The notes under the pieces were generated by a model. That model had not been told where the DNA came from and searched no databases. It worked only from the letters and a program-made list of their open reading frames with translations. From positions 62,001-126,000 of the forward strand of contig CALWQP010000003.1 in the NCBI GenBank assembly GCA_944383695.1: 64,000 nt of DNA, given 5' to 3'. The stretch's first letter is position 1. Each line of letters begins with the position of its first letter. A program made the translations under genes and the position numbers. The stretch comes from an uncultured Mediterraneibacter sp. (GTDB lineage: Bacteria > Bacillota > Clostridia > Lachnospirales > Lachnospiraceae). Below, piece after piece: positions 47,247 to 56,425 of this stretch.

Positions 47247-48368
47247 TTTCACCTCGATAAGTTCATACTCCCTGTACCCGAGGCCGATCTTCTCACCATG
47301 TGCAAGGCAGGTCTCCCATTCGCTCTCAGGTGTTGTGTTCACAAAATGATCGTGATGGTCGCAGAACCCTTCTTCATGAATGTGCTCATCCAGAAGGCTC
47401 CCCGGCATGGGCTTCTGCGCATTGCAAGCATCCGCGCATGCCTGATCCAGCGCCACCGGATCAAAGCTCGCAAACATTCCGATATCCGGAAGGATGGGCA
47501 CATCGTTCTCGGGATGGCAGTCGCAGTAAGGAGACACGTCGATGACAAGGTTGATATGGAACGCCGGACGGCCGTCCACTACTGCCTTTGTATATTCCGC
47601 CATTTTCATATTCAGCTCTTTCACAGCGGAAGCATTTTCATTATAGATCGCGTCAAAATTGCATGCTCCGAGACAACGCCCGCATCCGACACATTTCTCG
47701 TGGTCTATGATGGCTTTTTTCTCCGGAAATGAAATTGCTCCGTGGGCGCAGTTCTTTGAACAGGCACGGCATCCCACGCATATGGACTGATCCACAGAGG
47801 GTTTTCCGCTGTTGTGCTGCTCCATCTTTCCGGCACGGCTGCCGCATCCCATACCGATATTTTTCAGGCATCCGCCGAACCCAGCCATTTCATGTCCCTT
47901 AAAATGATTCAGACTGATAAACACATCCGCATCCATGACAGCCCGGCCGATCTTTGCCTCTTTCACCAGTTCTCCGCCTTCGACCGGAACGGACACATCG
48001 TCTGTTCCTTTCAGCCCGTCCCCGATGATGATATGACATCCAGTAGAAAGGAGATTGAATCCATTTTCATAGGCTGCGCTCAAATGCTCCAGCGCATCTT
48101 TTCTCCTGCCTACATACAGTGTGTTGCAGTCTGTCAGGAACGGACGCCCGCCCATCTCTTTCACCACATCGGCCACTGCCTTCGCATAGTTCGGACGGAG
48201 GAAAGACAGATTGCCCGGCTCGCCGAAATGGATTTTGATGGCCGTCATCTTTTTTTCAAAATCAATCTCTCCAATCCCTGCCCTGCGGATCAGCTTTTTG
48301 AGTTTGTCCGGCAGACTTGCTCCCGGAAGCGCCCTCATATTCGTAAAATAAACTTTTGATCTTTCCAT
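47244..48368 (-). CDS. DUF362 protein with two 4Fe-4S clusters
   Basis: The 374-residue protein has an N-terminal DUF362 domain (about 1-190, with KIHFGEPGNLSFLRPNYAKAV and LNHFKGHEMAGFGGCLKNIGMGC). A bacterial-type ferredoxin insert follows, with two CxxCxxCxxxC motifs (CVGCRACSKNCAHG and CVGCGRCLGACNFDA). The C-terminal half is DUF362 sequence again. It is thought to be an electron-transfer protein of anaerobes; its partner is unknown. Confidence 0.88.
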   Translation of the reverse strand: MERSKVYFTNMRALPGASLPDKLKKLIRRAGIGEIDFEKKMTAIKIHFGEPGNLSFLRPNYAKAVADVVKEMGGRPFLTDCNTLYVGRRKDALEHLSAAYENGFNLLSTGCHIIIGDGLKGTDDVSVPVEGGELVKEAKIGRAVMDADVFISLNHFKGHEMAGFGGCLKNIGMGCGSRAGKMEQHNSGKPSVDQSICVGCRACSKNCAHGAISFPEKKAIIDHEKCVGCGRCLGACNFDAIYNENASAVKELNMKMAEYTKAVVDGRPAFHINLVIDVSPYCDCHPENDVPILPDIGMFASFDPVALDQACADACNAQKPMPGSLLDEHIHEEGFCDHHDHFVNTTPESEWETCLAHGEKIGLGYREYELIEVK

Positions 48369-48404
48369 AATATTCTCCTTTATTCTATATTCCTATATTC
48401 TACT

Positions 48405-48800
48405 TTATTTTATCACTCGATAAGTCGTTGCTGTCACTGCTGCCGTCAGATTGCCAAGTTCATCTCTTACATCGATCCTGTAATATCCAGTTGTTCTTCC
48501 GTTTCTCACACAGACAGCCTCTGCGGTCAGACGCTTGCCCTTCGCCGCTGTCAGGTATGTAATCTCCGAATTCAGCGAAACATTCCCCATCTCCTGCCAG
48601 TTGCTCGCTACTGCCAGGGCAAAATCAGCCAGAGTAAAATAGACGCCGCCCATGACCGCGCCCATGGCGTTCCTGTGTCTGTCCTCGATCTTCAGACTGC
48701 ATTTTGCATAATGGTCGTCCACCTCGTCGATGACCGCTCCGTTTTCCGTGGCAAACCGGTCTCTCTCAAACATCCGTACTGTCTCTTCTGATGGTCTCAT
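48405..48800 (-). CDS. PaaI-family hotdog thioesterase
   Basis: The 131-residue single hotdog domain has HRNAMGAVMGGVYFTLADFALAVASN, the family's central helix with its acidic residue (ADFA), and strands with SLNSEITYLTAAKGKRLTAEA. Such proteins hydrolyse acyl-CoA thioesters as tetramers. ATG 48800 is preceded by GGGAGGG. It is upstream of the DUF362 gene, with a 36-base gap. Confidence 0.88.
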   Translation of the reverse strand: MRPSEETVRMFERDRFATENGAVIDEVDDHYAKCSLKIEDRHRNAMGAVMGGVYFTLADFALAVASNWQEMGNVSLNSEITYLTAAKGKRLTAEAVCVRNGRTTGYYRIDVRDELGNLTAAVTATTYRVIK

Positions 48801-48906
48801 CCTGCCTTCCCTCCCCGCATTCACTCAGCGCCATCCTGGGCAGCGCCGACATGTCTTAAACAGTATATCATAAAAAAATACAAAAACACAGAAAATAAAA
48901 AAACAG

Positions 48907-48935
48907 TTGAAATTTCTGCGGAAACGAGATATAAT
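48907..48935 (+). promoter_or_regulatory. Promoter of tRNA-Thr
   Basis: TTGAAA (48907-48912), a 17-base spacer and TATAAT (48930-48935), 30 bases upstream of the tRNA. Confidence 0.75.
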
Positions 48936-48964
48936 AATCGAGGTTCGTCAAACGACAGCCATAT

Positions 48965-49037
48965 GCCGGAATAGCTCAGTCGGTAGAGCACTTCACTCGT
49001 AATGAAGGGGTCGTCAGTTCAAGTCTGATTTCCGGCT
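48965..49037 (+). tRNA. tRNA-Thr (anticodon CGT)
   Basis: The cloverleaf has acceptor GCCGGAA/TTCCGGC, D-arm GCTC..GAGC, anticodon stem CTTCA/TGAAG around CTCGTAA (anticodon CGT), and T-arm GTCAG/CTGAT with loop TTCAAGT. The 3' CCA is not encoded. Confidence 0.95.
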
Positions 49038-49041
49038 TTAA

Positions 49042-49084
49042 TAAAGCGCAGGTTCTTCATTCGGAGAACGCTACGCTTTTTTTG
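49042..49084 (+). terminator. Terminator of tRNA-Thr
   Basis: AAAGCG and AGGTTCT pair with AGAAC and CGCTTT around TCATTCGG, followed by a T7 run. Confidence 0.8.
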
Positions 49085-49111
49085 TTATATTGTTTTTCTT
49101 GTCGGCTTGTA

Positions 49112-50077
49112 TCAATTTCTCAAGTCCGGACATTTACTGTCCGTTTCGCGCACATGAACTGTGAGCTGATTGTAAGGTATGTCGATTCCTTCCGCGTCAA
49201 AGGTCAGCTTGATCTCTTCCATAAGTCTCCACCTTGTCGCCCAGTATTCTTCCGTCTTCACCCAGGCCCGAAGCCCGAGCACGACCGAACTTTCGCCGAG
49301 AGAATCTACAAATACCCTGATCTCTTCATCCTGAATGATGCTCTTGTCATTCAGGAGCATGTTTTTGATCAGTGATTTTGCCTTCTTAAGGTCTGCCTCA
49401 TAGGAGATACCCACCTTCAGATCCAGCTTGCGTTCCGGGCGAGCAGTAACGTTCGTCAGACTGTTGTTTGTCAGGATACTGTTCGGAACGACAACCGTCT
49501 GATTATCCATAGTGGCAAGCTTAGTATAAAAAATCTGGATCTCCTTTACCGTCCCTTCGATCCCTTCCTGAGTAACAATAATATAGTCCCCCACAGCAAA
49601 TGGCTTCAGCAGAAGGATCAGGATACCCCCTGCAAAATTGGAAAGGCTTCCCTGAAGGGCAAGGCCGACAGCCACGCCGGCCGAAGCGATCAGAGCTGCC
49701 ACAGAGGAGGGCTCCACCCCGAATCTGGTTGCGATGCTGAATACCAGGATCGCATACAGCCCGAACTTCAGCATAGAGTCAACAAACTGCCTGACTCCCG
49801 CATCAGCATTGGTCTTCTCCAAGGACTTTCGGACAACCTTCCGTATCCATTTGATGACCTTGCTCCCGACAAAAAATACAACGAGTGCCAGAACCACCCT
49901 CACGCCAAACGCCGCGAGATCAGGAAGGTGGTCTTCAAAGAACTGCACGATGTGATTCACCTCCTGAGTCGCCTCGGAAGCCACCTCCTGCACAGATTCC
50001 TGCACATCTGTGCCAAGAGATTCATTGGTCACGCCGCCGGCTCCCGCCGCAGATATTATAGAGCGCAATACCATCAT
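49112..50077 (-). CDS. MscS-family mechanosensitive channel
   Basis: The 321-residue protein has an amphipathic N-terminal region, three membrane helices (about 55-80, 105-125, 130-155) and the pore helix ASAGVAVGLALQGSLSNFAGGILILLLKPF with its Gly/Ala ridge. The cytoplasmic MscS beta domain follows. It opens under membrane tension to release solutes on hypo-osmotic shock. Start ATG 50077 follows AGGAGG; the second ATG right after it is equally possible. It is last in the lepB-rnhB-yraN-pgeF series. Confidence 0.93.
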   Translation of the reverse strand: MMVLRSIISAAGAGGVTNESLGTDVQESVQEVASEATQEVNHIVQFFEDHLPDLAAFGVRVVLALVVFFVGSKVIKWIRKVVRKSLEKTNADAGVRQFVDSMLKFGLYAILVFSIATRFGVEPSSVAALIASAGVAVGLALQGSLSNFAGGILILLLKPFAVGDYIIVTQEGIEGTVKEIQIFYTKLATMDNQTVVVPNSILTNNSLTNVTARPERKLDLKVGISYEADLKKAKSLIKNMLLNDKSIIQDEEIRVFVDSLGESSVVLGLRAWVKTEEYWATRWRLMEEIKLTFDAEGIDIPYNQLTVHVRETDSKCPDLRN

Positions 50078-50094
50078 ACCCTTCCTCCTGTTTT

Positions 50095-50943
50095 CTATTT
50101 CAGTGCAAGAAACGCACACAGATTTCCTCTCTTATCCCCTGCCGCACGGTGGGAATAGAGAATTTCACTGTTGCAGTGGGTGCACACATTTGTCACCGCC
50201 ATATGTTCCTGCCGGATGTCGGCTTCCCTGAAAATAAGCTCATTTGCCTTCCAGAGATCCAACTGATACTTCCCATTCGGTTTCCTGTAAAATAGCTGGT
50301 GCCAGCAAGACTCCTCAAAGGCATCCTTCACTTTATCGATCACATCCATACTGACCTCATAGCAGTCCATGCACACGGACGGTCCCACTGCCGCCAGGAT
50401 ATCCGCAGGGTCAGAGCCAAACGTCTCCTGCATGAGCAGGACAGTCTTTTTCCCGATCTTTCCCACGGTCCCTCTCCAGCCCGAATGGCTCAGTCCGACT
50501 GCTTTCTTCACCGGATCGACAAAATAGAGGGGCACACAGTCCGCATAAGAAGTCACAAGGCAGATTCCCGGCACGTCAGTGACCAGTCCGTCTACGTTGG
50601 TATAGTCCCGTTCCCTGACGATCCCCTTTCCCCTGTCAGCGTCTGTAACGACACGGACGTTCGTGGTATGCGTCTGGCGGGTCAGCACCATGTCCTCACA
50701 ACGGACGCCGATGGCCTCCCCGATCCGGTGGAAATTCTCCCTGACACATGCTTCTCTGTCACCCCTGTCAAAGCTGAGATTGAGCGAGGCATAGCAGCCC
50801 TCGCTGACGCCGCCCAGCCGGGTGGAAAATCCATGACGCACGATCCCGGTCTCCTTCAGCAGGGGATATTCCAGATAAGGCGTGCTCCCTCCTGCCTCGT
50901 CAAAGATATGCTCCTCATTTTTATACTTCAGTCCCAGGCTCAT
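50095..50943 (-). CDS. pgeF: Laccase-domain protein PgeF (peptidoglycan editing / purine phosphorylase family)
   Basis: The 282-residue YfiH/YlmD-family protein has zinc-site residues in LTRQTHTTNVRVV (His), SYADCVPLYFVD (Cys) and SHSGWRGTVGKIG (His). Family members remove misincorporated amino acids from peptidoglycan precursors and also act on purine nucleosides. ATG 50943 lies just after the yraN stop. The gene sits within the translation cluster, as ylmD-type genes often sit near housekeeping genes. Confidence 0.9.
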   Translation of the reverse strand: MSLGLKYKNEEHIFDEAGGSTPYLEYPLLKETGIVRHGFSTRLGGVSEGCYASLNLSFDRGDREACVRENFHRIGEAIGVRCEDMVLTRQTHTTNVRVVTDADRGKGIVRERDYTNVDGLVTDVPGICLVTSYADCVPLYFVDPVKKAVGLSHSGWRGTVGKIGKKTVLLMQETFGSDPADILAAVGPSVCMDCYEVSMDVIDKVKDAFEESCWHQLFYRKPNGKYQLDLWKANELIFREADIRQEHMAVTNVCTHCNSEILYSHRAAGDKRGNLCAFLALK

Positions 50944-50947
50944 ATTC

Positions 50948-51361
50948 TCACCCCGCAAATGCATTCTTAATATATGTTACTTCCGTGCCTTCTATCCCTA
51001 TCACGTCGAACCTGCACGGCACATTTTTTATATGATGCTCTGTCAGATAAAACATGGCGCACCGGAAGATCGTCTTCTGCTTTCCCGGCCCAACGGCTTC
51101 CAGAGGACCTCCCTTTCTCTTGTCCGCGCGGTACTTCACCTCGCAGAACACAAGATATTCCCCGTCCTTTGCGACCAAGTCGATCTCTCCTACCCTGCAC
51201 CTATAATTATACTCCAGGATCTCATACCCGAGCTGTTCCAGGTAATACCCGGCCGCACGCTCGTAATCTGTGCCGGTCTGTCTGCTGCTCTTCCTGGATT
51301 CTGCCCCGCTGCTTTCTCCACGTTTCTTCCTGATGTTTTCTCCCTGTCTCTTTTCTGTCAT
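50948..51361 (-). CDS. YraN family (UPF0102) nuclease-like protein
   Basis: The 137-residue protein has a Lys/Arg-rich N-terminal tail (about 1-35) and the UPF0102 core: GTDYERAAGYYLEQLGYEILEYNYRCRVGEIDLVAKDGEYLVFCEVKYRAD. This is a restriction-endonuclease-like fold with the GEIDL...FCEVK metal-binding pattern. ATG 51361 follows CAGGAAAA and falls just after the rnhB stop, which fixes the start. Holliday-junction or DNA repair roles have been proposed for the family, but its function is unsettled. Confidence 0.88.
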   Translation of the reverse strand: MTEKRQGENIRKKRGESSGAESRKSSRQTGTDYERAAGYYLEQLGYEILEYNYRCRVGEIDLVAKDGEYLVFCEVKYRADKRKGGPLEAVGPGKQKTIFRCAMFYLTEHHIKNVPCRFDVIGIEGTEVTYIKNAFAG

Positions 51362-51413
51362 TTTTCCTGTTTTCAGCCTGTTCCGGGCGGGCACCACACA
51401 ATCCCGCGCATCC

Positions 51414-52178
51414 TCACTCAAGGAAATTTTTGATAAACGACTGCCTGTGGATCGGCGAGGGCCCCAGGCGCCGTATTGCCTCAATATGTTCTCTGGAACC
51501 ATAGCCTTTATGCTGTGCGAAACCATACCCGGACAGGATTTCGTCATATTGCACCATCAGCCTGTCTCTTGTAACTTTTGCGATAATGCTTGCCGCCGCG
51601 ATGGATACACTCTTTGCGTCTCCCTTGATGATCGGCACCTGCTGTATCGCGATGTCCGGTATGGTGACCGCGTCATTCAGAAGGAGATCCGGCATGACGT
51701 TTAAGGCTGCAACAGCTTCCCGCATCGCCTCGTATGTGGCCTGAAGGATGTTGATCTCATCAATCTTTGCCGGCGATGCCATGCCCACGCCTACGGCTTC
51801 CGCCTTCTCCATGATCTCGTCGTAGAGTGCTTCCCGCTTTGCCGGCGACAGCTTTTTTGAATCATTCAGATAAAGGATTTCGCAGTCCCTTGGCAGGATG
51901 ACTGCCCCCGCCACTACCGGACCTGCCAGCGGTCCCCTGCCCGCCTCATCAATGCCGCAGATAAACTGGTATCCGCTGTATTTTCTCTCGTAGTTCTGCA
52001 TGGCGGCAAGGCGCTCCCGCTCTGCCTGGAGCGCCTCGTCCTTTTTTCTATATCCGGCGATCAGCTTCCGGACGCCCGCGCGCTCATCAGGACCGTATAT
52101 CCCATAAAGTGTATTTCTCTGAACAGAATCCGCCTGTTCAAATTCTGCTTTTATCTGCGCAATGCTTTTCCTATTCAT
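51414..52178 (-). CDS. rnhB: Ribonuclease HII
   Basis: The 254-residue enzyme has the signature ICGIDEAGRGPLAGPVVAGAVILP (about residues 70-93, catalytic D and E), SKKLS, and the later D in LLNDAVTIP. A 70-residue N-terminal extension is typical of Firmicutes RNase HII. It nicks DNA at single ribonucleotides. It overlaps the end of lepB by eight bases. Confidence 0.97.
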   Translation of the reverse strand: MNRKSIAQIKAEFEQADSVQRNTLYGIYGPDERAGVRKLIAGYRKKDEALQAERERLAAMQNYERKYSGYQFICGIDEAGRGPLAGPVVAGAVILPRDCEILYLNDSKKLSPAKREALYDEIMEKAEAVGVGMASPAKIDEINILQATYEAMREAVAALNVMPDLLLNDAVTIPDIAIQQVPIIKGDAKSVSIAAASIIAKVTRDRLMVQYDEILSGYGFAQHKGYGSREHIEAIRRLGPSPIHRQSFIKNFLE

Positions 52179-52707
52179 GTTTGATCACCCCAAACTTATC
52201 AAGCGGCCAGATCCGTATCCAGGCCCGTCCCAGCAGTTCATCCCGGTGCACCACTCCCACATTTGCCGAGCGGCTGTCCTGACTGTTGTTCCGGTTGTCT
52301 CCCATCACAAAATACTCGTCTTCTCCCAGTGTGATGGGCTGCGCCGCCTGTCCCGGATCTTTGATGAGGGCATTGCCGTAATGCTCGTCAAGCTGTACAC
52401 CGTTTATGTACACATAGCCGTCCACGATCTGCACCGTCTCGCCCGGCAGCCCGATGATCCTCTTGATATAATACGTATTCTCCTCATATCGATAAGGAAA
52501 TACCACGATGTCATAGCGTTTCGGGTCGCGGAACCGGTAGGTGATCTTATCCACGATAAGGTGGTCTCCATCCGAAAGTGTCGTCTCCATGGATTCGCCG
52601 CTCACCTGCGTCCTCTGTCCCACAAAAGTCACCACCAGATAAGACACTGCCACAACGATCACGATAAACAGTATCCAGCCAAAAAGCTCCTTCATTATGC
52701 CTTTCAT
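52171..52707 (-). CDS. lepB: Signal peptidase I
   Basis: The 178-residue enzyme has one membrane helix (about 10-30), catalytic S39 in VSGESMETTL, K82 in YIKRIIGLPGE and box E VMGDNRNNSQDSR. It lies between rbgA and rnhB, the classical lepB-rnhB position. A second signal peptidase gene flanks rbgA on the other side. Confidence 0.97.
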   Translation of the reverse strand: MKGIMKELFGWILFIVIVVAVSYLVVTFVGQRTQVSGESMETTLSDGDHLIVDKITYRFRDPKRYDIVVFPYRYEENTYYIKRIIGLPGETVQIVDGYVYINGVQLDEHYGNALIKDPGQAAQPITLGEDEYFVMGDNRNNSQDSRSANVGVVHRDELLGRAWIRIWPLDKFGVIKHE

Positions 52708-52721
52708 CTATGTCTTCCTTT

Positions 52722-53570
52722 CTACACAGCTTCCGGTCTTTCCAGGGTGATGCGCCCTAATTTCCCCGCCCGGAAATCATCCAGCAGGATCGAAGCCGCT
52801 TTCTCTGTATCCAGTTCACTTCCCCGGACAAGACAGTGTCTGCTCTCTGCAATATGACGCAGACATTCATAGGCGTCTCCCACTTCCGGAATATCATATT
52901 GCTCTTCCAGGACGCCCGGATAACTGCTGTTTAAGAACTTTACAAGCTCTGCCGCCAGTTCCTCTGTCTGGAGGATCTCGTCCTTGATCGAGCCGATAAA
53001 CGCAAGCTTCAGCCCCACCTCCTGATCCTCAAACTTCGGCCAGAGAATTCCCGGGGTATCTAAAAGCTCCACATTTTTGTTGAGCCTGATCCACTGTTTG
53101 CCTTTGGTAACACCGGGCCTGTTCCCTGTCTTTGCACATGCCTTCCCTGCCAGCGCGTTGATGAAAGTGGATTTTCCCACGTTGGGGATCCCCACGACCA
53201 TGGCGCGGACCGGACGGTTCAGGATTCCTTTCCTGCGGTCTCTCTCTGTCTTTTCCCGGCACGCCTCCTGTATCACTGACTGGATCGACTTGATACCCCC
53301 GCCTTTTTTCGAATTGACCTTAACTGCTGAATAACCTTTTTTCTGAAAAAAATCCACCCATTGGTCATTGCGCGTATCCTCCGCAAGATCCGCCTTGTTC
53401 AGGAGGATGAGCCGCGCCTTGTTCCTGCCCAGCTCATCGATGTCCGGATTCCTGCTGCTCAGCGGAACTCTGGCGTCCACCAGCTCAATGATCAGATCGA
53501 TCAGTTTTATATTTTCCTGCATCATCCGGCGCGCCTTTGTCATATGCCCCGGATACCATTGAAAATGCAT
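52722..53570 (-). CDS. rbgA: Ribosome biogenesis GTPase YlqF/RbgA
   Basis: The 282-residue circularly permuted GTPase has G4 LNKADLA and G5 preceding G1 GIPNVGKSTFIN (about 120-131) and G3 DTPGILWP. The N-terminal MHFQWYPGHMTKARRMM is a family hallmark. It acts late in 50S assembly. ATG 53570 follows GGAGAGG. It sits between the two signal peptidase genes. Confidence 0.96.
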   Translation of the reverse strand: MHFQWYPGHMTKARRMMQENIKLIDLIIELVDARVPLSSRNPDIDELGRNKARLILLNKADLAEDTRNDQWVDFFQKKGYSAVKVNSKKGGGIKSIQSVIQEACREKTERDRRKGILNRPVRAMVVGIPNVGKSTFINALAGKACAKTGNRPGVTKGKQWIRLNKNVELLDTPGILWPKFEDQEVGLKLAFIGSIKDEILQTEELAAELVKFLNSSYPGVLEEQYDIPEVGDAYECLRHIAESRHCLVRGSELDTEKAASILLDDFRAGKLGRITLERPEAV

Positions 53571-53673
53571 AATCCTCTCCATTCTGCCGCTCTTGAAAGC
53601 GGCGCGCTATCTCTTATCTCTTGTCTCTAGTCTTCTATGTTTTCTCTTTTATCTCTTGCCTTTTATCTTTTTC

Positions 53674-54339
53674 TCAGATCAGTCCCATATCTGACGCCGG
53701 ACCCGCGATAAACCACGCCTGACCGTATATGTCATCCTTTTTGATATTCCCTGTGACCGGGTCTCTGCTGTCATCGCTTGCCGCATGGTTGTCCCCCATG
53801 ACAAAATACTCGTCATCGCCCAATTCCACCGGTTCTTCCGCCAGACCGGCATATTCGATCCCGGAAACATGGATGTTCTCTGTAATTTCTTCTCCGTTGA
53901 CCAGGATCTTTCCGTCAGCGATCTCCACGGTCTCACCCGGCAGGCCCACGATACGCTTCACCGAGTAGCGTCCGTCCACGCCCTGGGAAAATGCGATAAT
54001 ATCTCCCCTGGACGGTTCCACAAAATTATATACGACCCGGTTGATCAAGACCACATTCCCATTCTTAAGAACAGGAGACATGGAATCCCCTGCCACGCTC
54101 ACTCTCTGGCCAAACGCAGCCACAAGGAAGACAGCCGCCATGCAGACGATCAGTATCTCTATCGCCCACAGTATGGCCTCCCTCGCTCCGAACCTGCTGT
54201 CATGCTCTTTCTCCTGCGCAAAATGCAGTCCTCTCTTTTTATCTTCAAACCTCAGTCCGCTGCGTGAAGCTCTTTTTTTCTGAGCCCCCGGCTTTCCTGC
54301 TGTCCTGCCCCGCTTTTTCCGGAAATCCAAACCTTGCAT
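53674..54339 (-). CDS. lepB: Signal peptidase I with long basic N-terminal tail
   Basis: The 221-residue protein has a cytoplasmic tail of about 52 residues rich in Lys/Arg, one membrane helix (about 55-76), catalytic S86 in VAGDSMSPV, K128 in SVKRIVGLPGE and box E VMGDNHAASDDSRD. The box E lacks the usual DNRNNS and reads DNHAASDDSRD. It follows the rplS terminator, with GGAGGG before the ATG. Confidence 0.95.
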   Translation of the reverse strand: MQGLDFRKKRGRTAGKPGAQKKRASRSGLRFEDKKRGLHFAQEKEHDSRFGAREAILWAIEILIVCMAAVFLVAAFGQRVSVAGDSMSPVLKNGNVVLINRVVYNFVEPSRGDIIAFSQGVDGRYSVKRIVGLPGETVEIADGKILVNGEEITENIHVSGIEYAGLAEEPVELGDDEYFVMGDNHAASDDSRDPVTGNIKKDDIYGQAWFIAGPASDMGLI

Positions 54340-54365
54340 ATTCCCTCCAGATCAGCCCATATATT

Positions 54366-54401
54366 CAAAAAGGGACAATATACAAATCTGTAATTGTCCC
54401 T
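54366..54401 (-). terminator. Terminator of the ylxM-rplS operon
   Basis: On the minus strand AGGGACAAT and ATTGTCCCT (54393-54401, 54371-54379) followed by TTTTTG, 10 bases after the rplS stop. Confidence 0.85.
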
Positions 54402-54411
54402 CTCATGATTA

Positions 54412-54759
54412 CTATTTTACTAATTCTTTTACTTTTGCAGCCTTGCCGACACGATTTCTTAAGTAGTTCAGTTTTGCCCTTCTTACTTTACCTCTGCGGA
54501 CAACCTCTACCTTTTCAACATGCGGAGAGTGGATCGGCCATGTCTTCTCAACGCCGATTCCGTTAGATGTCTTTCTCACTGTGAAAGTCTCTCTTGCGCC
54601 GCCGCCCTGTCTTTTGAGGACTGTTCCCTCAAAAACCTGGATTCTCTCGCGGTTACCCTCTTTAATCTTAGCGTATACTTTTACAGTATCGCCAACATTA
54701 AATTCCGGCGCGTTCTCTTTTAACTGCTCAGCTTCGATCTTCTTGATGATCTCGTTCAT
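54412..54759 (-). CDS. rplS: 50S ribosomal protein L19
   Basis: The 115-residue protein is full length, with [25 protein letters not shown] and the C-terminal [25 protein letters not shown] that binds 23S rRNA at the 30S-50S interface. Strong AGGAGG. The 88-base gap after trmD could hold the L19 leader autoregulatory element, which I cannot confirm. Confidence 0.99.
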   Translation of the reverse strand: MNEIIKKIEAEQLKENAPEFNVGDTVKVYAKIKEGNRERIQVFEGTVLKRQGGGARETFTVRKTSNGIGVEKTWPIHSPHVEKVEVVRRGKVRRAKLNYLRNRVGKAAKVKELVK

Positions 54760-54847
54760 TTTGTGTGACCTCCTTCATATTTGACGTTCTTAACACATTT
54801 TTGTGCCAGAGGACCATCGCTCTTCTTTTCACAACTGTTGTAGTTTA

Positions 54848-55696
54848 TCATACTTCTTCCGGATTTTCAAGAGCTGATTTGGATTTTCTTGCTTTATCGC
54901 CCAGGATTTCCTCCAGCCATTTCTTTTCTTTATCCGTCAGCTCGCATTTCTCAAACAGGTCAGGCCTCCGCTCATACGTCCTCAGGATGGACTGCTCCCT
55001 GCGCCACTTCTCGATGTTCGCATGATGCCCGGACAGGAGTACCGGCGGTACTTTTTTTCCATGCCATTCCTCTGGCCTGGAATACTGCGGATACTCCAGG
55101 AGATTATCCTGAAGGGATTCAAACTCCGCGGACACATCGTTGTGGAGCACGCCGGGAACGAGCCGTGAAATGGCGTCCACCATGACCATGGCGGGCAGTT
55201 CTCCGCCTGTGAGCACATAATCCCCGATGGACACATAATCTGTCACGATCTCTTCCAGCACGCGTTCATCGATCCCCTCATAATGTCCACAGAGCAATAT
55301 CAGGTCTTCTTCCTGCGCCAGCTCTTCCGCCATCTTCTGATTAAAAACCTCTCCCTGGGGTGAGAGATACACAACGCGGATTTTTTTCTCTGAGGCTTCC
55401 GCCTGCGCAGCCGGTTCCATTTCCCGGATGTTTCCGGCGGCCTGTCCGGACCTCCGCCCTGCAATCTTCTCAGCCACAGCCTCATAGGCAAGGTACACCG
55501 GCTCCGCCTGCATGAGCATTCCCGCGCCGCCGCCGTAAGGATAGTCATCCACGCTCTGATGCTTGTTAAAGGCATAGTCCCTGATATTTACCGCCTCAAT
55601 CGAGAGCAGCCCGGAATTCACCGCGCGCCCGATGATACTCGTATTCAGCCCATCCATGACCATATCCGGGAAAAGGGTAAGTATATGAAAATTCAT
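54848..55696 (-). CDS. trmD: tRNA (guanine37-N1)-methyltransferase TrmD
   Basis: The 282-residue SPOUT enzyme starts [12 protein letters not shown] and has [25 protein letters not shown] and the knot motif [21 protein letters not shown]. Relative to the usual 240-255 residues it has an insertion of about 30 (roughly 91-118, Ala/Glu/Arg rich) between the GGGAGM motif and the VVYLSPQG strand. It methylates G37 of tRNAs with AdoMet, preventing frameshifts. It follows rimM by 31 bases. Confidence 0.97.
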   Translation of the reverse strand: MNFHILTLFPDMVMDGLNTSIIGRAVNSGLLSIEAVNIRDYAFNKHQSVDDYPYGGGAGMLMQAEPVYLAYEAVAEKIAGRRSGQAAGNIREMEPAAQAEASEKKIRVVYLSPQGEVFNQKMAEELAQEEDLILLCGHYEGIDERVLEEIVTDYVSIGDYVLTGGELPAMVMVDAISRLVPGVLHNDVSAEFESLQDNLLEYPQYSRPEEWHGKKVPPVLLSGHHANIEKWRREQSILRTYERRPDLFEKCELTDKEKKWLEEILGDKARKSKSALENPEEV

Positions 55697-55727
55697 TCTG
55701 CCTGTCTCCTTTTCAAATTGGAATTGC

Positions 55728-56231
55728 TCAGACCAGTCCGTCCATGAGGCGGATCTGCATTTTCTTATTCTCCACATCCACATCGAGGATGCACTGACGG
55801 ATCGCCGGAATAAGGACTTCTCCATGCATGTCCGAATCTATAATGTACACCTCGTTTGCCCCGGTCTCCATAACGTCCTTTACCACACCGAATCTCTCAT
55901 CACCGGTAAACACTTCCATGCCGATCAGGTCAGCGATGTAATATTCGTCCCTGCCAAGAGGCACTGCATCTTCCCGCAGCACGAGGAGGCTCTTTCCCTT
56001 GTACTTTTCAATGTCATTTATGTTATCAATGCCTTTGAATTTCAGGATCACGAACTGCTTGAAAAATTTCACTGACTGGACTTCCAGCTCAAGCTGCTCC
56101 TTTCCCGTGTCTAAAAGCACTTTTTTCAGCTTTTTAAAACGAGCGGCGTCATCTGTGGTCGGAAATACCTTGACCTCGCCTCGTATTCCATGGGTGGAAG
56201 AGATCACTCCCACCTGAAGAAACTGTTCCAT
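55728..56231 (-). CDS. rimM: 16S rRNA processing protein RimM
   Basis: The 167-residue protein has the RimM N-terminal barrel ([23 protein letters not shown]) and a C-terminal PRC barrel ([35 protein letters not shown]). It assists maturation of the 30S head and binds S19. The ribosome binding site is weak (AAAGAG). A hairpin lies in the 194-base gap after khpA. Confidence 0.96.
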   Translation of the reverse strand: MEQFLQVGVISSTHGIRGEVKVFPTTDDAARFKKLKKVLLDTGKEQLELEVQSVKFFKQFVILKFKGIDNINDIEKYKGKSLLVLREDAVPLGRDEYYIADLIGMEVFTGDERFGVVKDVMETGANEVYIIDSDMHGEVLIPAIRQCILDVDVENKKMQIRLMDGLV

Positions 56232-56360
56232 CTCTTTTTGTTTCCTTTCTGTTTCCTGCCTTCAAACAGAGAATATCTCCTGCAGCAGATATCTGCCGGA
56301 GCACATCCTTTTGCAGGCAGGCATTTTACAACACAGTTTCCACAAAACAGGAAAAAGAAA

Positions 56361-56400
56361 GGGCCAGCCGCTTCATGTCCATGAAGACTGTCCCCTTTTT
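56361..56400 (-). terminator. Hairpin between khpA and rimM, possible attenuator
   Basis: On the minus strand a long stem centred on TTCATGGACATGAA, extended by AGTC/GGCT and GGGGAC/GGCCC-type pairings, followed by TTTCTTTTTCC. It could reduce read-through into rimM-trmD-rplS. Confidence 0.5.
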
Positions 56401-56425
56401 CCCACATATGTGTCCGTTCACTGTA

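Noticed and set aside
54760-54847. L19 leader element upstream of rplS
   Set aside because: The gap has the right size and position but I could not identify the conserved leader structure by eye; a covariance-model search would decide.
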